Positions 12,132 to 22,093 of a stretch of 64,000 nt of DNA are shown in pieces (position 1 is the stretch's first letter; every line of letters begins with the position of its first letter). The notes below the pieces were generated by a model. That model made no database searches, had not been told where the DNA came from, and was given only the letters and a program-made list of their open reading frames with translations. The stretch comes from Strix aluco (taxonomy: Eukaryota > Chordata > Aves > Strigiformes > Strigidae). The stretch is from the NCBI RefSeq assembly GCF_031877795.1, contig NC_133957.1:4455009-4519008 (forward strand). Reading direction: 5' to 3'. The position numbers were made by a program, and so were the translations under genes.

Positions 12132-13309
12132 TTGAGGAAACACACAAAATAACCTTTGGAAGTGAATTGAGAGTATTATCACCCCATAATATCAGGGGTG
12201 TGTTACAGCAAAAAGCAGAAAAAAGGATAACCGATGCTAGACTGGTAAAATATGAGGCAATCCTCATTACGTCCCCCCACCTGACCCTTGAAACAACATC
12301 GTTACAAAATCCAGCCCAATTTTTGTATGGAGAACCTAGTCAAAATCTTTTTCATGATTGCCTCCGTAACATCGAGGAGCAGACTAAGATAAGACCAGAT
12401 TTGGAAGAAGAGGAATTAGGGAAAGGAGAAAAATTATTTGTAGATGGATCCTCTCGAGTGGTAGAAGGAAAAAGAAAAACAGGGTATGCCATAATTGATG
12501 GAAAAACTTTTAAGGTGATAGAATCAGGACCCTTGAATCCCAGCTGGTGAGCACAGGCATGCGAATGATATGCAGTATTAAAGGCTTTGCAATTACTAAA
12601 AGGAAAAGTGGGAACTATATACACCGATTCTAGATATGCCTTCGGAGCAGTACATACCTTTGGGAAAATATGGGAAGAGAGAGGCTTAATCAATTCTCGG
12701 GGGAAGGCCCTAGTACATCAGGAGTTAATATCACAAATTTTGCAAGCTATACGGGGGCCCAGCGAAATTGCGGTAGTACACGTAAAAGGACACCAGAGGG
12801 GGCTAAATCCTTTAGTACGGGGGAATAACCTTGCTGATCAAGAGGCAAAGAGAGCAGCGCTATCAGCACTGCACTTGGATGATCCGATAGAGGCCAGACA
12901 GCGGTGTGTTAATTGTGGAGATAATTACCTCCCCTGTTATGCTTGCTGGGACGATTTCGGGGTAGACGGCATAGGATGTATATGTGAAAGACCAGGGTTT
13001 AAGTGGTGGTTTGTTTGTTTGTTTGTTTTTCATGGAAAACCCTATGAAATTTTAAGCTTTACAGTTCAAGAACAAGTAAAATTAAATCAAATGGGGATTA
13101 AACAGAAAGCTAGTGGAACATGGGAACTCCCGGACGGCCGAGAAGTTCTCCCAAAACCCATAGCTACCAAGATAATGCAGCAATTCCATAAAAACACTCA
13201 TTGGGGAACTCAGGCATTAGTGGATCAATTTACAACTAAATACATGTTCATTGGGATATATGATATAGCCAAACGAGTGATAGGGGAATGGTTTGTAAAA
13301 AGTAAATAA
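12110..13309 (+). pseudogene. pol remnant: RT connection, RNase H and integrase zinc region
   Basis: One reading frame, interrupted by two TGA stops at 12548 and 12566, covers the connection and RNase H domains of a gammaretrovirus-like polymerase. RNase H motifs seen are LFVDGSS, the Glu after AQAC, IYTDSRYAFG, HVKGHQ and NNLADQEAK, so the catalytic acids are all present. A (TTTG)5 microsatellite at 13009-13028 lies inside the coding region. The integrase zinc-binding start follows (FHKNTHWG). Its two histidines remain, but the paired cysteines expected about 30 residues on are gone, and the frame ends at TAA 13307. Confidence 0.85.
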
Positions 13310-13332
13310 GCACCAAATAAGAAAACAAATAT

Positions 13333-13803
13333 ATGGGGGGGCGAGAATTGGCTCATAGACCTTTCGCAAGAATACAAATAGACCTCACCGAATTACCAAA
13401 GGTGGGGAGGTATAAATACTTATTAGTAATTATAGATCATTTAACCCAATTCGTAGAAGCCTTTCCCACAGCCCGGGCCACAGCTCACACAGTAACAAGG
13501 ATATTACTTGAAGAGATTATACCTCGGTATGGAGCAATAGAAGCAATAGACGCAGATAGGGGTCCACGCTTTGTATCCAGAGTAGCCAGAGAGACTTTGG
13601 CTGCCCTGGGTACACAGTGGCAGTACCACACTCCGTGGCACCCGCAGAGCTCAGGGAAAGTTGAACACATGAACGGAGAAATAAAAAAAACAACTTACCA
13701 AATTAATGTTAGAAACCAAAATGTCATGGGTAAAGTGTCTCCCTTTAGCATTGTTAAATATCAGAACTCAGCCCTGAACCGATGTTGGCATTTCTCCCTT
13801 TGA
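13333..13803 (+). pseudogene. pol remnant: integrase catalytic core
   Basis: Integrase core in a frame shifted relative to the preceding block. The DDE triad is visible: Asp in ARIQIDLTELP, Asp in IDADRGPRF, and Glu in SGKVEHMNGEIKK. The core (RYKYLLVIIDHLTQFVEAFP) is typical of gammaretroviral integrases. After about 120 residues the frame drifts into unrelated sequence and stops at 13801, so it cannot yield a full integrase. The catalytic acids survive although the gene is dead, showing the decay is modest. Confidence 0.85.
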
Positions 13804-13899
13804 AATGCTATATGGGATGCCCTATGATTTAGAAATGCCACCGGATCGGATCACCCCCAACTTGAAGAATTAAAGATAAAATCCTACCTGATACAGCTA

Positions 13900-14196
13900 A
13901 TGGCAAGAGGAAAACAACTGCAGGCCCGGGGGATGGTAGTGCAAAGGCCTCCATTGGATGTGGCCATGCATCAAATCCAACCAGGAGATAAAGTACTGAT
14001 CAAATCATGGAAAGAATCTTCTTTGACCCCCCGTTGGGAAGGACCCTATGTTGCTCTTGTCACTACAGAAACTGCTGTTCGGACTGCTGAGAAGGGGTGG
14101 ACACGCGCAAGCCGGGTAAAGGGACCTATACAGGATTCGGCCTGGAAAGTGACCAACCCTCCTGGGGATCTACGAGTCACCCTTCGGAAAACCTGA
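13900..14196 (+). pseudogene. pol remnant: integrase C-terminal GPY/F domain
   Basis: About 98 codons with the chromatin- and DNA-binding C-terminal domain of gammaretroviral integrases: QIQPGDKVLIKSW followed by PRWEGPYVALV (the GPY/F motif) and GWTRASRVKG. It is frameshifted from the catalytic core and ends at a natural-looking stop at 14194. It is the last recognisable polymerase piece before env. Confidence 0.8.
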
Positions 14197-14551
14197 AAGA
14201 ACTCTCTACACATTGTGAGATAAGAACCTACGAAGGACTCGATGAGTGAGACCCTGATATTTTTGTCCAATTGAAACTTGTATTTGTTTTCCTTTTATAT
14301 GCATAAAGTGTAAAGTGTAATGTATGTAAAGAAGGCTGGGGGATTCATAATGCACATGGAATAAATCTCCAGTCTAGTTGTAATCAGTGTTATCAATGAG
14401 AACGGAGATTAACTAATCAGTCCCTAAAAACTGGAGTAAAAACGGGAAAATAATTGAAGATTCTAAAACTTGGTGGAAAATATTTACTAAAGGGATAAAT
14501 CCCGAAATAGAGTGCACTCACCCTAATTGGCCTACTGAATATCACCCACAG

Positions 14552-17044
14552 ATCCTAAGGGTGATCTGTAGAAAGCAGATCCCCTGGGTCCCCTGTCATG
14601 GACTCGAGGTCAAAGCTAAAAACTGGGAGACCTATGTGTCCCGGAGTAGAGACAAACGTACCCCTGAAGAATACGGCTGCTGCCGAGAAGATGGAACACC
14701 CTGCTGCTCTAAGCAACAGAGTAGGCAGAGGAGGCAGAGACGTACCCAAGTGGGAAAAACTTTACTGCCCTACTCTGAGGAGAAAAGGGCCCCTGAGGGA
14801 GAAGGGCCAGACGAGAGTGCCAAACACCCTGATACAAAAGAGACTAAGAAAAACTACGCACAAATCTATAGAATCCCGCCAGCCTTCTGTTGGAGCTATT
14901 GGATAGTCTGGCTAGGTGTATTAGCCACAATGAATACACCACCAGGGTGGGCTAGAACGACTAACCAATCCCACCAACCTTTTGAACATACCCTAACTAA
15001 CCAAATTATATGGCCTTGGGCAGACGCTTATTATGGACATACAGGACGTATGGGTGCAGATTTGTATGGGACAGAGTTAGCAACCGCCATACTAAGCAAT
15101 AACCTAACACTACAAACATATAAATGGGAGAATTCATCCCATACCTGGACAGCTAAAAAAGGAGATGAGATACAGATAGGCTGCAGAGTATTCAATGTAA
15201 GTGTGATAACAAGTCGGTACCCTTTGATTCAAACCGTCAGTCAACCCCCTTTGACTCAAATCGTTATCAGAGACAAGACAGAATCTAAAATAGCTCAAAC
15301 CCATTGTGAGTCGGAGGCCTGTTGGTATGCATTTACTGCAACCCAACCGGTGTCCATAGTTTGTTTGGGAGGGACCAGGTCAGGGGATCAAGCTATATCT
15401 TTCCGATTCCCATTGAACATACAGGAGGAAACTACAACTACTCCTGCTCATACTGTTCCAACACAACCAACGGTCGTGCTTAGCCCAAGAATCTTTGGAA
15501 TTGGACCATATGCAATTAGAAATACAGGTCAGCAACAAATGCTGTTTAACCCAGCGTGGTCTCTCAAACAAGTTGAATTGCTGATGCAAAATAATGTTTC
15601 AAACATTCAGCCAGCCTGTTCACCTTTCCTAAAGACTTCTTACGAGGGATGGACAACCTGGCTGCAAAAACGAACTCCTCACACAAAAAGAATGCAGAGA
15701 GACCTAACCGGTGCTTTGGGAACAGGATTGGGAGTTTTCAATAGTATTGATTCGGAGGTGATAATGAACAAGTTGGCTACCTCAATTAGTGATTTAACTA
15801 ATATACAATGGCCTTTGCGATCTTCCTTATTGGCTTTGGGGGCTAACCAGTGGCTGTTGTCAAATATATTACCAAAAGGGGAAAAGGTAAATATAAAGGA
15901 TCATGAATTGATTACAGATGCACTCAGTGTGCTCCAAAATAACCTCTCTTTGGCTCTCAGCTGTATCCAGGCTCAAATATGGATGCAGTCGATAGTTGCC
16001 TCAATTATAAGAGAAGGTGAAGAAGGTATTCTTCCTACTGAAATTCAGAGAATAATTTGGGACAGTGCCACTGATTTTGAAAGGAGACTCCAATCCTGGT
16101 GGAACCTGGTAAACTTTACCTATGACCCCATCACAAACACAGCTACTACCTTTATACTCACTATTTACAATGCCACCGTATACCAAATTTACCCTGTCAT
16201 TGCATTAGGGCTGAATCACAACGGGACCATACTCTATCCTTCTGAGCATAGACTATGGGCCCGAAAGGTAAACGAAAAATGGCAAACTGTCAATCTGGAG
16301 TCTTGCATTGTACGGGAACAACAAGGATTCATTTGTGAAGGCAATGCAATTGAGGCACAAGATATTTGTTTAGATACCGAACAAAATATTTACCACTTTG
16401 AGGTCCATCCCAATGAAAGTCCTAAAACAGTACTCATATATATCGGCAAAGGTTGTGTATGTTTGAGGACGGTTTGTGAATTCTTAACCGTAGACAAGGT
16501 CATAGCAGAGACTAAAAATTATTCAAATCTCTGTGTTTGCAATTTCACAAAGATAATCAGATGTGACTTTTCCTATTTAGCCCCGGTCATGTCTCACCAA
16601 CTCCTGCAATCCAATTATAGGTTAATACATAATTTACAACCTACACCCATTGGAATGAATCTCACTTTGGTTAAGCAGTTACTTCAACACAACGACTTAG
16701 TTGAGATTTTAGAGAAAGTTAGAGAAAACGGACAGAAAACTCTAATAACTGTTCATCACAATGTGGAGGAAATACACCGAGTCTTGGAAAGAGCAAAAAA
16801 GAATGCAGAACATGACTGGTGGGACACCCTTTTGTGTCACCCCATCGTGGTTCTCTTGATATTAATTTTGATCAGTTTGACTTTGTCAATAACATTATAT
16901 GTCATAACTTGGAGAATGATGCAGCGGGTAACATATCTGATGTCTGTCACCCGTCCAATACTCATTAAAGCCAAAAACGACCAATTAGATGACGACTTTA
17001 AATTGAAAAAAACTCTCCTGTTAAGTCAACAAGAATTGCAATGA
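14552..17044 (+). CDS. Endogenous retroviral envelope glycoprotein, intact frame
   Basis: A single uninterrupted frame, open from 14417 to the TGA at 17042, while the rest of the provirus is broken. Numbering from the GTG at 14561 gives 827 codons. A basic leader of about 105 residues precedes a hydrophobic, signal-like segment (about 108-122). The surface part follows, to a furin-type RMQR at residues 377-380, then a Gly-rich fusion-peptide-like start (GALGTGLGVF). The transmembrane subunit is unusually long, about 447 residues, with a membrane span at about 760-782 and a 45-residue tail. About twelve N-glycosylation sequons are present. I see no CX6CC or immunosuppressive-domain motif. The first in-frame ATG (14930) lies after the signal-like segment, so 14552 was chosen because a possible splice acceptor (CACCCACAG) ends at 14551 in the right phase. 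Function today is unknown. Confidence 0.85.
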   Translation: MLRVICRKQIPWVPCHGLEVKAKNWETYVSRSRDKRTPEEYGCCREDGTPCCSKQQSRQRRQRRTQVGKTLLPYSEEKRAPEGEGPDESAKHPDTKETKKNYAQIYRIPPAFCWSYWIVWLGVLATMNTPPGWARTTNQSHQPFEHTLTNQIIWPWADAYYGHTGRMGADLYGTELATAILSNNLTLQTYKWENSSHTWTAKKGDEIQIGCRVFNVSVITSRYPLIQTVSQPPLTQIVIRDKTESKIAQTHCESEACWYAFTATQPVSIVCLGGTRSGDQAISFRFPLNIQEETTTTPAHTVPTQPTVVLSPRIFGIGPYAIRNTGQQQMLFNPAWSLKQVELLMQNNVSNIQPACSPFLKTSYEGWTTWLQKRTPHTKRMQRDLTGALGTGLGVFNSIDSEVIMNKLATSISDLTNIQWPLRSSLLALGANQWLLSNILPKGEKVNIKDHELITDALSVLQNNLSLALSCIQAQIWMQSIVASIIREGEEGILPTEIQRIIWDSATDFERRLQSWWNLVNFTYDPITNTATTFILTIYNATVYQIYPVIALGLNHNGTILYPSEHRLWARKVNEKWQTVNLESCIVREQQGFICEGNAIEAQDICLDTEQNIYHFEVHPNESPKTVLIYIGKGCVCLRTVCEFLTVDKVIAETKNYSNLCVCNFTKIIRCDFSYLAPVMSHQLLQSNYRLIHNLQPTPIGMNLTLVKQLLQHNDLVEILEKVRENGQKTLITVHHNVEEIHRVLERAKKNAEHDWWDTLLCHPIVVLLILILISLTLSITLYVITWRMMQRVTYLMSVTRPILIKAKNDQLDDDFKLKKTLLLSQQELQ

Positions 17045-17064
17045 TTTGATGAACAAAATGATAA

Positions 17065-17081
17065 AAAGAAAAACGGGGAAT
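17065..17081 (+). other. Polypurine tract
   Basis: The purine-rich AAAAGAAAAACGGGGAA directly upstream of the TGTGAT start of the 3' LTR fits the plus-strand primer site. One C interrupts it. Confidence 0.7.
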
Positions 17082-17672
17082 TGTGATAGACAGTAAATTG
17101 TTTGTTCATCAAATTCCATTAAAGATACCGGGAGCTCGTGACATGTTATTCCATGAACTATGTAAGCCTAAGCTTAGTCTTAACTATTACATTGTGTAAC
17201 GACTGACTGCAAGTGCTTATCTAAGTTGAAATGCTGAAGCAGGGACTCCTATTGTGCAAAAGACTGAAAAGAGGGAGAAGGGGAAAAGGACAAAGGGGAG
17301 AAAGACAAAGGGGAGAAGGACAAAGGGGTAGAAGGGGTAGTGTCTGTACTCTGTAAGATATAAACAAAAGCTTTATGACCCACTCTCAGGAAAGCAGGAA
17401 ATACGAGGAGTTGGTGACGTGAGGAAGACCCGGATGGAGCGACCCCCTAACTGCAAAGTGCGCAGACGCAGGATACACCTCTCAGAGAGACCCGATACCG
17501 GAAGGCGGAGGATATAAAAAAGACGGACCCTCGGGAAGTGAGTGCGCGCCGTTGGTGGAGCAGGGACTCCCCGGCCGCCCAGCGCTGTTTTGCTTATTGC
17601 CGCTTGCTAAAATAAATAGTTGAAATTTAATTTGTCCTAACTTGCATCATTTTGGCAAGATAGTCTATAACA
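17082..17672 (+). repeat. 3' LTR of the provirus
   Basis: A 591-bp LTR starting TGTGATAGAC and ending TATAACA. It contains an AAGGGG-rich minisatellite-like U3 patch (17265-17340), a TATA box (GATATAAAAA) at 17511 and the poly(A) signal AATAAA at 17611. The core around TATA-R (GCGCGCCGTTGGTGGAG, CCCAGCGCTGTTTTGCTT) matches the 5' LTR. U5 and distal U3 do not match well. The flank after it begins TGAGGG, with no matching duplication at the 5' side. Confidence 0.88.
17265..17340 (+). repeat. GA-rich direct repeats in U3
   Basis: Repeated GGACAAAGGGGAGAA-like units of about 17-18 bp, three to four imperfect copies, lie in the 3' LTR. They are absent from the 5' LTR. Such U3 repeats can act as enhancers in retroviral LTRs, but nothing here shows activity. 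Confidence 0.7.
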
Positions 17673-18915
17673 TGAGGGACCACCCTGCGACTGTCTTTGC
17701 CAAAGGGTCTTCCATTTTCAACCATGTCCCTGTCAAAACCTGTTCCCTCAGAATATACTCTGACTTCTCTTGCTCTTCCCCCACCTGCAACATGCCCTGA
17801 CAGCTTTTTTTGTCCGCTTGTTTGTTTTCCAACAAGACTGGTAGATTTGGAGGGGGGGTTAATTCACGTGCTCTCACGGACACTTCCCTCTGCCCGTCCT
17901 GCCCTCCTCTCACGTACACATCTTACTCTTCATTACAGAACAGTATCTTTAATTACACCTTTCTTTTTCTGAACATTCTCTGCTTCCAGCACACTTACTC
18001 TTACGTGTCAAGAGAAACCCTTGCACGTACAATGTTCTCTCCCAGAGCACTTTCCCACTCAGCTCCTTTCCTCCCTCCTGCCTTTTCCCACCAGCTGCTC
18101 TTGGCACATGACTCATTCAAGCAAACGTTTCCCCTGCCAAAATCCAAAAGGTCTCAATTTTCCTCTTTACAATGCAACAACATTGCTGGCATTTTTCAGC
18201 TTCTCCCTTCTCAACTTTCCTGGGAAATCTCAAAACGATCACAATTTTTTCAAGTAAAGGTGGAGACCTTCAAGAGAACATTACTCTGGATGTGCTGTGG
18301 TTCTCCGAAGGGAAAGCAGAGAGCCACCTTGCTTAGAAAAACCTGAGCAGAACTGCATTAAGTTTAGCAGGAGCCTAAAGTGGCACCTAAAGGCCTCCCA
18401 CTGCTTCTGCTAAGTCAGTCCGTTTCCCCTGCTGCTTCAAAACACCCTTCCTGGAGTGCTAATGCCACTAACCATAACTCCCTCCAGCATGAAGTGGAGA
18501 AGGCTCAAGCCCTGGGCCTTGACAGTGAGCTGCACAGAGGCAGCTAAACAGGCTGTGAGAGGCAGAGGTGCCCTGCCAGAAACCGAGATTAACCAGGGAG
18601 CCACCAGCACATGGTGCACACTCGAGGTAAAGCAGGAGAGCAGGTAAGAACTGTACAACCCTCAACGTTCCCATCAATCCAGGGCTTTCAAGGGGAAGGA
18701 CGCCGACTAGAAAAGCTCCTTTGCGTTAGATACCACCAATGCGTGGCCAAAATCAGGGGGGGAAGATTTCCACCGTCTTGCAGAATAAAGGTGGTGAGAC
18801 ATTTTATTCTGAGTGTGCTGTGCTGCAGCAGATAACTTGTTATGCTGTAAACCACAGGAATTACACTGCTCTCCTCTTCCAGCACAGTGTTAAACCTCCG
18901 CATCCCAGCACTTAC
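17673..18915. other. HYDIN intron between exon 3 and the provirus
   Basis: Intronic sequence between the provirus and the HYDIN exon at 18916-19035. I see no repeat or exon that I can support. Confidence 0.6.
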
Positions 18916-19035
18916 CTTGTCAGTGTTCCTCAGAATCAGTGGCACTTCGTAGGCCTCGAAGGGGACGTAGTTCTGGAATACCACCTCTGAAGGAAAAGGC
19001 TGAAACAAGCTCTGTTCCAGGTCAACTGCTGAGAA
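18916..19035 (-). CDS. HYDIN: HYDIN coding exon (third visible)
   Basis: A 120-bp exon, 40 codons, phase 0 on both sides. It begins FSAVDLEQSLFQPFPSEVVF and ends YEVPLILRNTDK. This is highly conserved HYDIN N-terminal sequence, just before the VPRLVKVV segment carried by the next exon. The acceptor (TTGCCTCTCCAG) and the donor (AAG|GTAAGT) are both strong. The intron after it is the one that carries the provirus and the purine tract, about 10.2 kb in all. The frame is intact, so the insertion has not visibly damaged coding. Confidence 0.96.
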
Positions 19036-20677
19036 CTGGAGAGGCAAGACAGAGCGGTGAGAGGAGGGTCAGCTGCTGGGAGAAAGATTCATGAAAGAAT
19101 CCTACACCGATCTCCAGTGGAGTACAGTCTCTTGGTGAGTACGTCCGCGTGGCTCACGCAAGGAAACAGCCCCCCACCTGTGTTCTGAGCTGATCAAAAG
19201 TTTCTGGACCACACTGAGAAGGCTCAAGCTAAGAAGCTCTTTTGGCGGGTGTTCCTCCAGGTTTCCTTCTCCAGAATGCAAGGCAGCGCTTACTGCCAGC
19301 AGAGCCCTGTGCTGACGTGGTCACACAGCTCCAGAGCACTTCCTGGAAGAGCCACGAGCACTCATGGAGCAAGCGAAACCCAAGAATTTACACGAGACTC
19401 CACGGGAAACAATTTTGGGATGATCTTTACTCTGAGACAGAGAGACCGAGTCCCACACATCCCTAAATATCTTTTTTGATAGAGAGCCTAGAAACCAGTT
19501 AGAAGACAACACTACCAGAGGAGGTAAGGCTAAAAAGAAAGTAACACAGTAGTTGGGAAAAAGACAAAGGAGGTGAATGCTGGAGAGTGGTAAGGTTTAG
19601 CTCTTTTCTCAGCATTACTGGGCAACTTCAGTAAGAGTGGACTTGGTATCTCCTTTTTCCACAGGCTTTAAATAGATGCTTTATTGTATTCCATTATTGC
19701 CATTTCATTTAATACCACTGCAGAAGCATGTCTGAAACTATACACAAACAGCCAATGTTCACAGAGCAGAGGCAATACTTGAGAAAATTCCTCCCTGCTT
19801 TGTCTCCCCTCTCCCAGCTGCACTGTTCCCACTCAAAAGACCCAGGCAGGCCTCCTGCTGCTCCACAGGAGCCACGCTCACACGGCAGCTCGTGCCTGCA
19901 GCACGCTGCCAGTTACGTGTGCGCTCATCTGATGCGTTCCCAGCCTCCTGTGCTGCCTAGGGCAGTCCTTAACCAATTGGTTACAGGTCTCTTGCTGGCA
20001 ATTTTCCACTCACAGCCTACCTCAGCGATCCACCCGTTTGGACTGTGTGCTACAGTGAGCAGTCCTGTGAGAAAGGCAGCTTAAACATACATCTAAGTGA
20101 TCCAGAGAACGCACTTCCACTCCCCTCCGCCCAGGGCGATTCCCCTGTGTATCTGGCAGCCTGCAAAATCTAACACCCTGTAAAGGTCCCACACATCGTT
20201 CCAACCCAAAACATTAATGCACCTGGTTTTGTTAAATCTTGAGTAATTTCTATAGGCCCTCAGCCTTCAAGGGGCAATGCTGCCACCGTTGAGGGAGTCC
20301 CATGACCCCAAGCATTTGACAGTGACTACACCAAAGCACGAGGTGGCTATTTCACCAGGAGGATGGAAAATGGCAAGCTCGAGCCCTTGTGGCCTGCCCC
20401 AGCCTTCCCCAGTATCAGCTAAACTCCAGCAAAACCCACCAACTTCAGCAGAGGTTATTTATATTGACGTAGTGCAGACCAGCACTTCCAACCTCTCACC
20501 AGGGAAAAGCATTCTACCTTTCCCAGCAGAAGGAACTCCACCACCACCAGCAGTTTGAAAAGACAACAGGCCCTAGCCACTGAGGTATTCAGATGAGCCC
20601 GAGGCACGCCTGTCACAAACACACACCCTCTTCAAATGTCACATCAAGCAGCAAGGAAAAGGGCAGGAAAAGGCTAC
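19036..20677. other. HYDIN intron
   Basis: Intron between two recognised HYDIN exons. Nothing else is supported in it. Confidence 0.6.
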
Positions 20678-20803
20678 CTTGTGATGGGAGGTTTCACCCA
20701 TGTCTAGAAGCTGCGTAATCCGGGGCCGCCTCATCTCCCGGGTGCTGGCCAGCCTCTGCTTGGTGGTAAGAGACATCTCCTTCAGGAAGGCAGAGGGAGT
20801 CAG
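20678..20803 (-). CDS. HYDIN: HYDIN coding exon (second visible)
   Basis: A 126-bp exon, 42 codons, phase 0 on both sides. It starts LTPSAFLKEMSLTTKQRLAS and contains TREMRRPRITQLLDM, the signature near the N-terminus of vertebrate HYDIN. The acceptor is the AG of GCATTTCAG and the donor AAG|GTAGCC, slightly off consensus. It follows the exon at 21962-22081 in phase. The intact reading frame argues for a functional gene rather than one of the partial HYDIN duplicates known in some mammals. Confidence 0.96.
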
Positions 20804-21961
20804 CTGAAATGCAAAACACCAGCAAGAGCTACAGAAATGCCTTTCTGCAGAAAGACTTTTCTCGTTCAAGTGCCACTGATGAGTAATCTGTGATCACAGC
20901 CACTAGGATAGTCCTGGAAGTCCCGTAAATTACCTGCTGAAATATTTAACATCGGTAAATTAATGATATAGAGCGGAATACACACGCTCTAAGCAAGTGG
21001 CTCTGTCCCATTAGCTTCTCCTTCATGAGGTGATGCGACATGTTGGGGGATTTCTGCTCTTCGGGTATTTGTTCCCTCTTGCGTTTTGCTGGATTGAGCC
21101 AGAGACCTTTGAAGAGAGCGGGGAGGAGTTATCAGAGATCCCCTAACTCCACCCTTGCACAGTGCTCACAACCAACACGCAGGTGGAGATGGCACTGCTG
21201 GGTGAGTCAGAGGAAAGCAGAAAAGCAGTGTTGTGCCAAGGCTGAGGTGGAGAGGAATGGGTCCAAGTTTTCGTTATTTCTTTTCCATTAGCACTCCTCT
21301 TCCCTCTGTTCTGGCCTCACAGACCCCTCCACAGAAGGATACAGAGATGTCTCCTTGACAGAGCCTCAGCACTGGGTCACCTCCAGTGAAGGGAGCTCCA
21401 GCCAGCAAAGGGGACAGTTGTGGGTGGGAAGGAGGAATCGCCCTGAATCCACTGCTGTTTGCAGGGCTGCATCTGTGCTCCACACAGGACACGAGACACC
21501 ATGAAACAACTCTTTTGGAAGCTGTTCTATCTGGGACAGCCGTGTCCTGTCAAGACTCCAGGCGGTTTGAGCAGCCCACCACATGCCCAGCTGCCCAGCG
21601 GTGTGGCCAGAGCAGCACTGGCAGGTATGCCCACGGGACAGAAGATGTTACTGCCCACACAGCAAAGAGGACGGAAGGAAGCACGTTTGTGCTTCAGCTG
21701 TTCCCGTGCAATGCCCAGTACATTCCCTTATCTCGGCTCCACTGGCACGTTCAGGAAAGACCCTGGACTTTCCCTGAAGCAACACAGTCCACCCCCCACT
21801 GCACCATGACAGCCCCCTCCAACAGAAGCACGGCAGCAAAGAGGTGGGGAGGTGGTGCCTGGCTCCACAGCACCCTGACAACAGGAGGGGAAGGCAGAGG
21901 AGGGACAGGGGCAGCTGCCAGCCTTAACCCAGCTCCTACCCGGCCCCCAGCAGGTACTTAC
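20804..21961. other. HYDIN intron
   Basis: Intron between the first and second visible coding exons. It contains only short open frames, with no repeat that I recognise. Confidence 0.6.
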
Positions 21962-22081
21962 AGGCACACGCTGCTCTGCCTCTCTGACCAGCTTCGGATA
22001 ACGACGTACTGCCACCTTACTCTGGAGTCCATCAGCCATTTTGGAGGACCCCATGGACCGATGAATCTTCCCAGTGGCCAT
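21962..22081 (-). CDS. HYDIN: HYDIN first coding exon (probable start codon)
   Basis: Forty codons from an ATG at 22081-22079 to a CCT|GTAAGT donor, phase 0, joining in frame to LTPSAFLKEM. The peptide starts MATGKIHRSM and ends LVREAEQRVP. It is basic and poorly conserved, as expected for the HYDIN extreme N-terminus. The exon itself begins at 22093 after TTACACCTTCCAG, giving 12 bases of 5' leader. The ATG has a purine at -3 and G at +4. The frame is open backwards into the intron, so an upstream coding exon cannot be excluded, but this ATG is the simplest start. The assignment rests on position and splicing more than on similarity. Confidence 0.8.
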
Positions 22082-22093
22082 GACTAGGCAAAC

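Larger units (their letters stand above)
10854..17672 (+). mobile_element. Endogenous retrovirus (defective provirus)
   Basis: Provirus in the order LTR, tRNA-His-type primer-binding site, gag start, large gag-pol deletion, RNase H, integrase, env, polypurine tract, LTR. It is plus-strand and so antisense to HYDIN, the orientation usually tolerated in introns. Gag, protease and most of reverse transcriptase are missing. RNase H and integrase carry stops and frameshifts, and only env is open throughout. The pol remnants look gammaretrovirus-like (RNase H within pol, a GPY/F-type integrase C-terminus). The histidine primer site and the very long transmembrane subunit recall epsilonretrovirus-related elements, which is an inference. 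The 5' boundary at 10854 is the weakest coordinate. Confidence 0.9.

Noticed and set aside
14561-14563. GTG as the translation start of env
   Set aside because: Initiation at GTG would be very unusual in an animal. A spliced leader supplying an ATG is more plausible.
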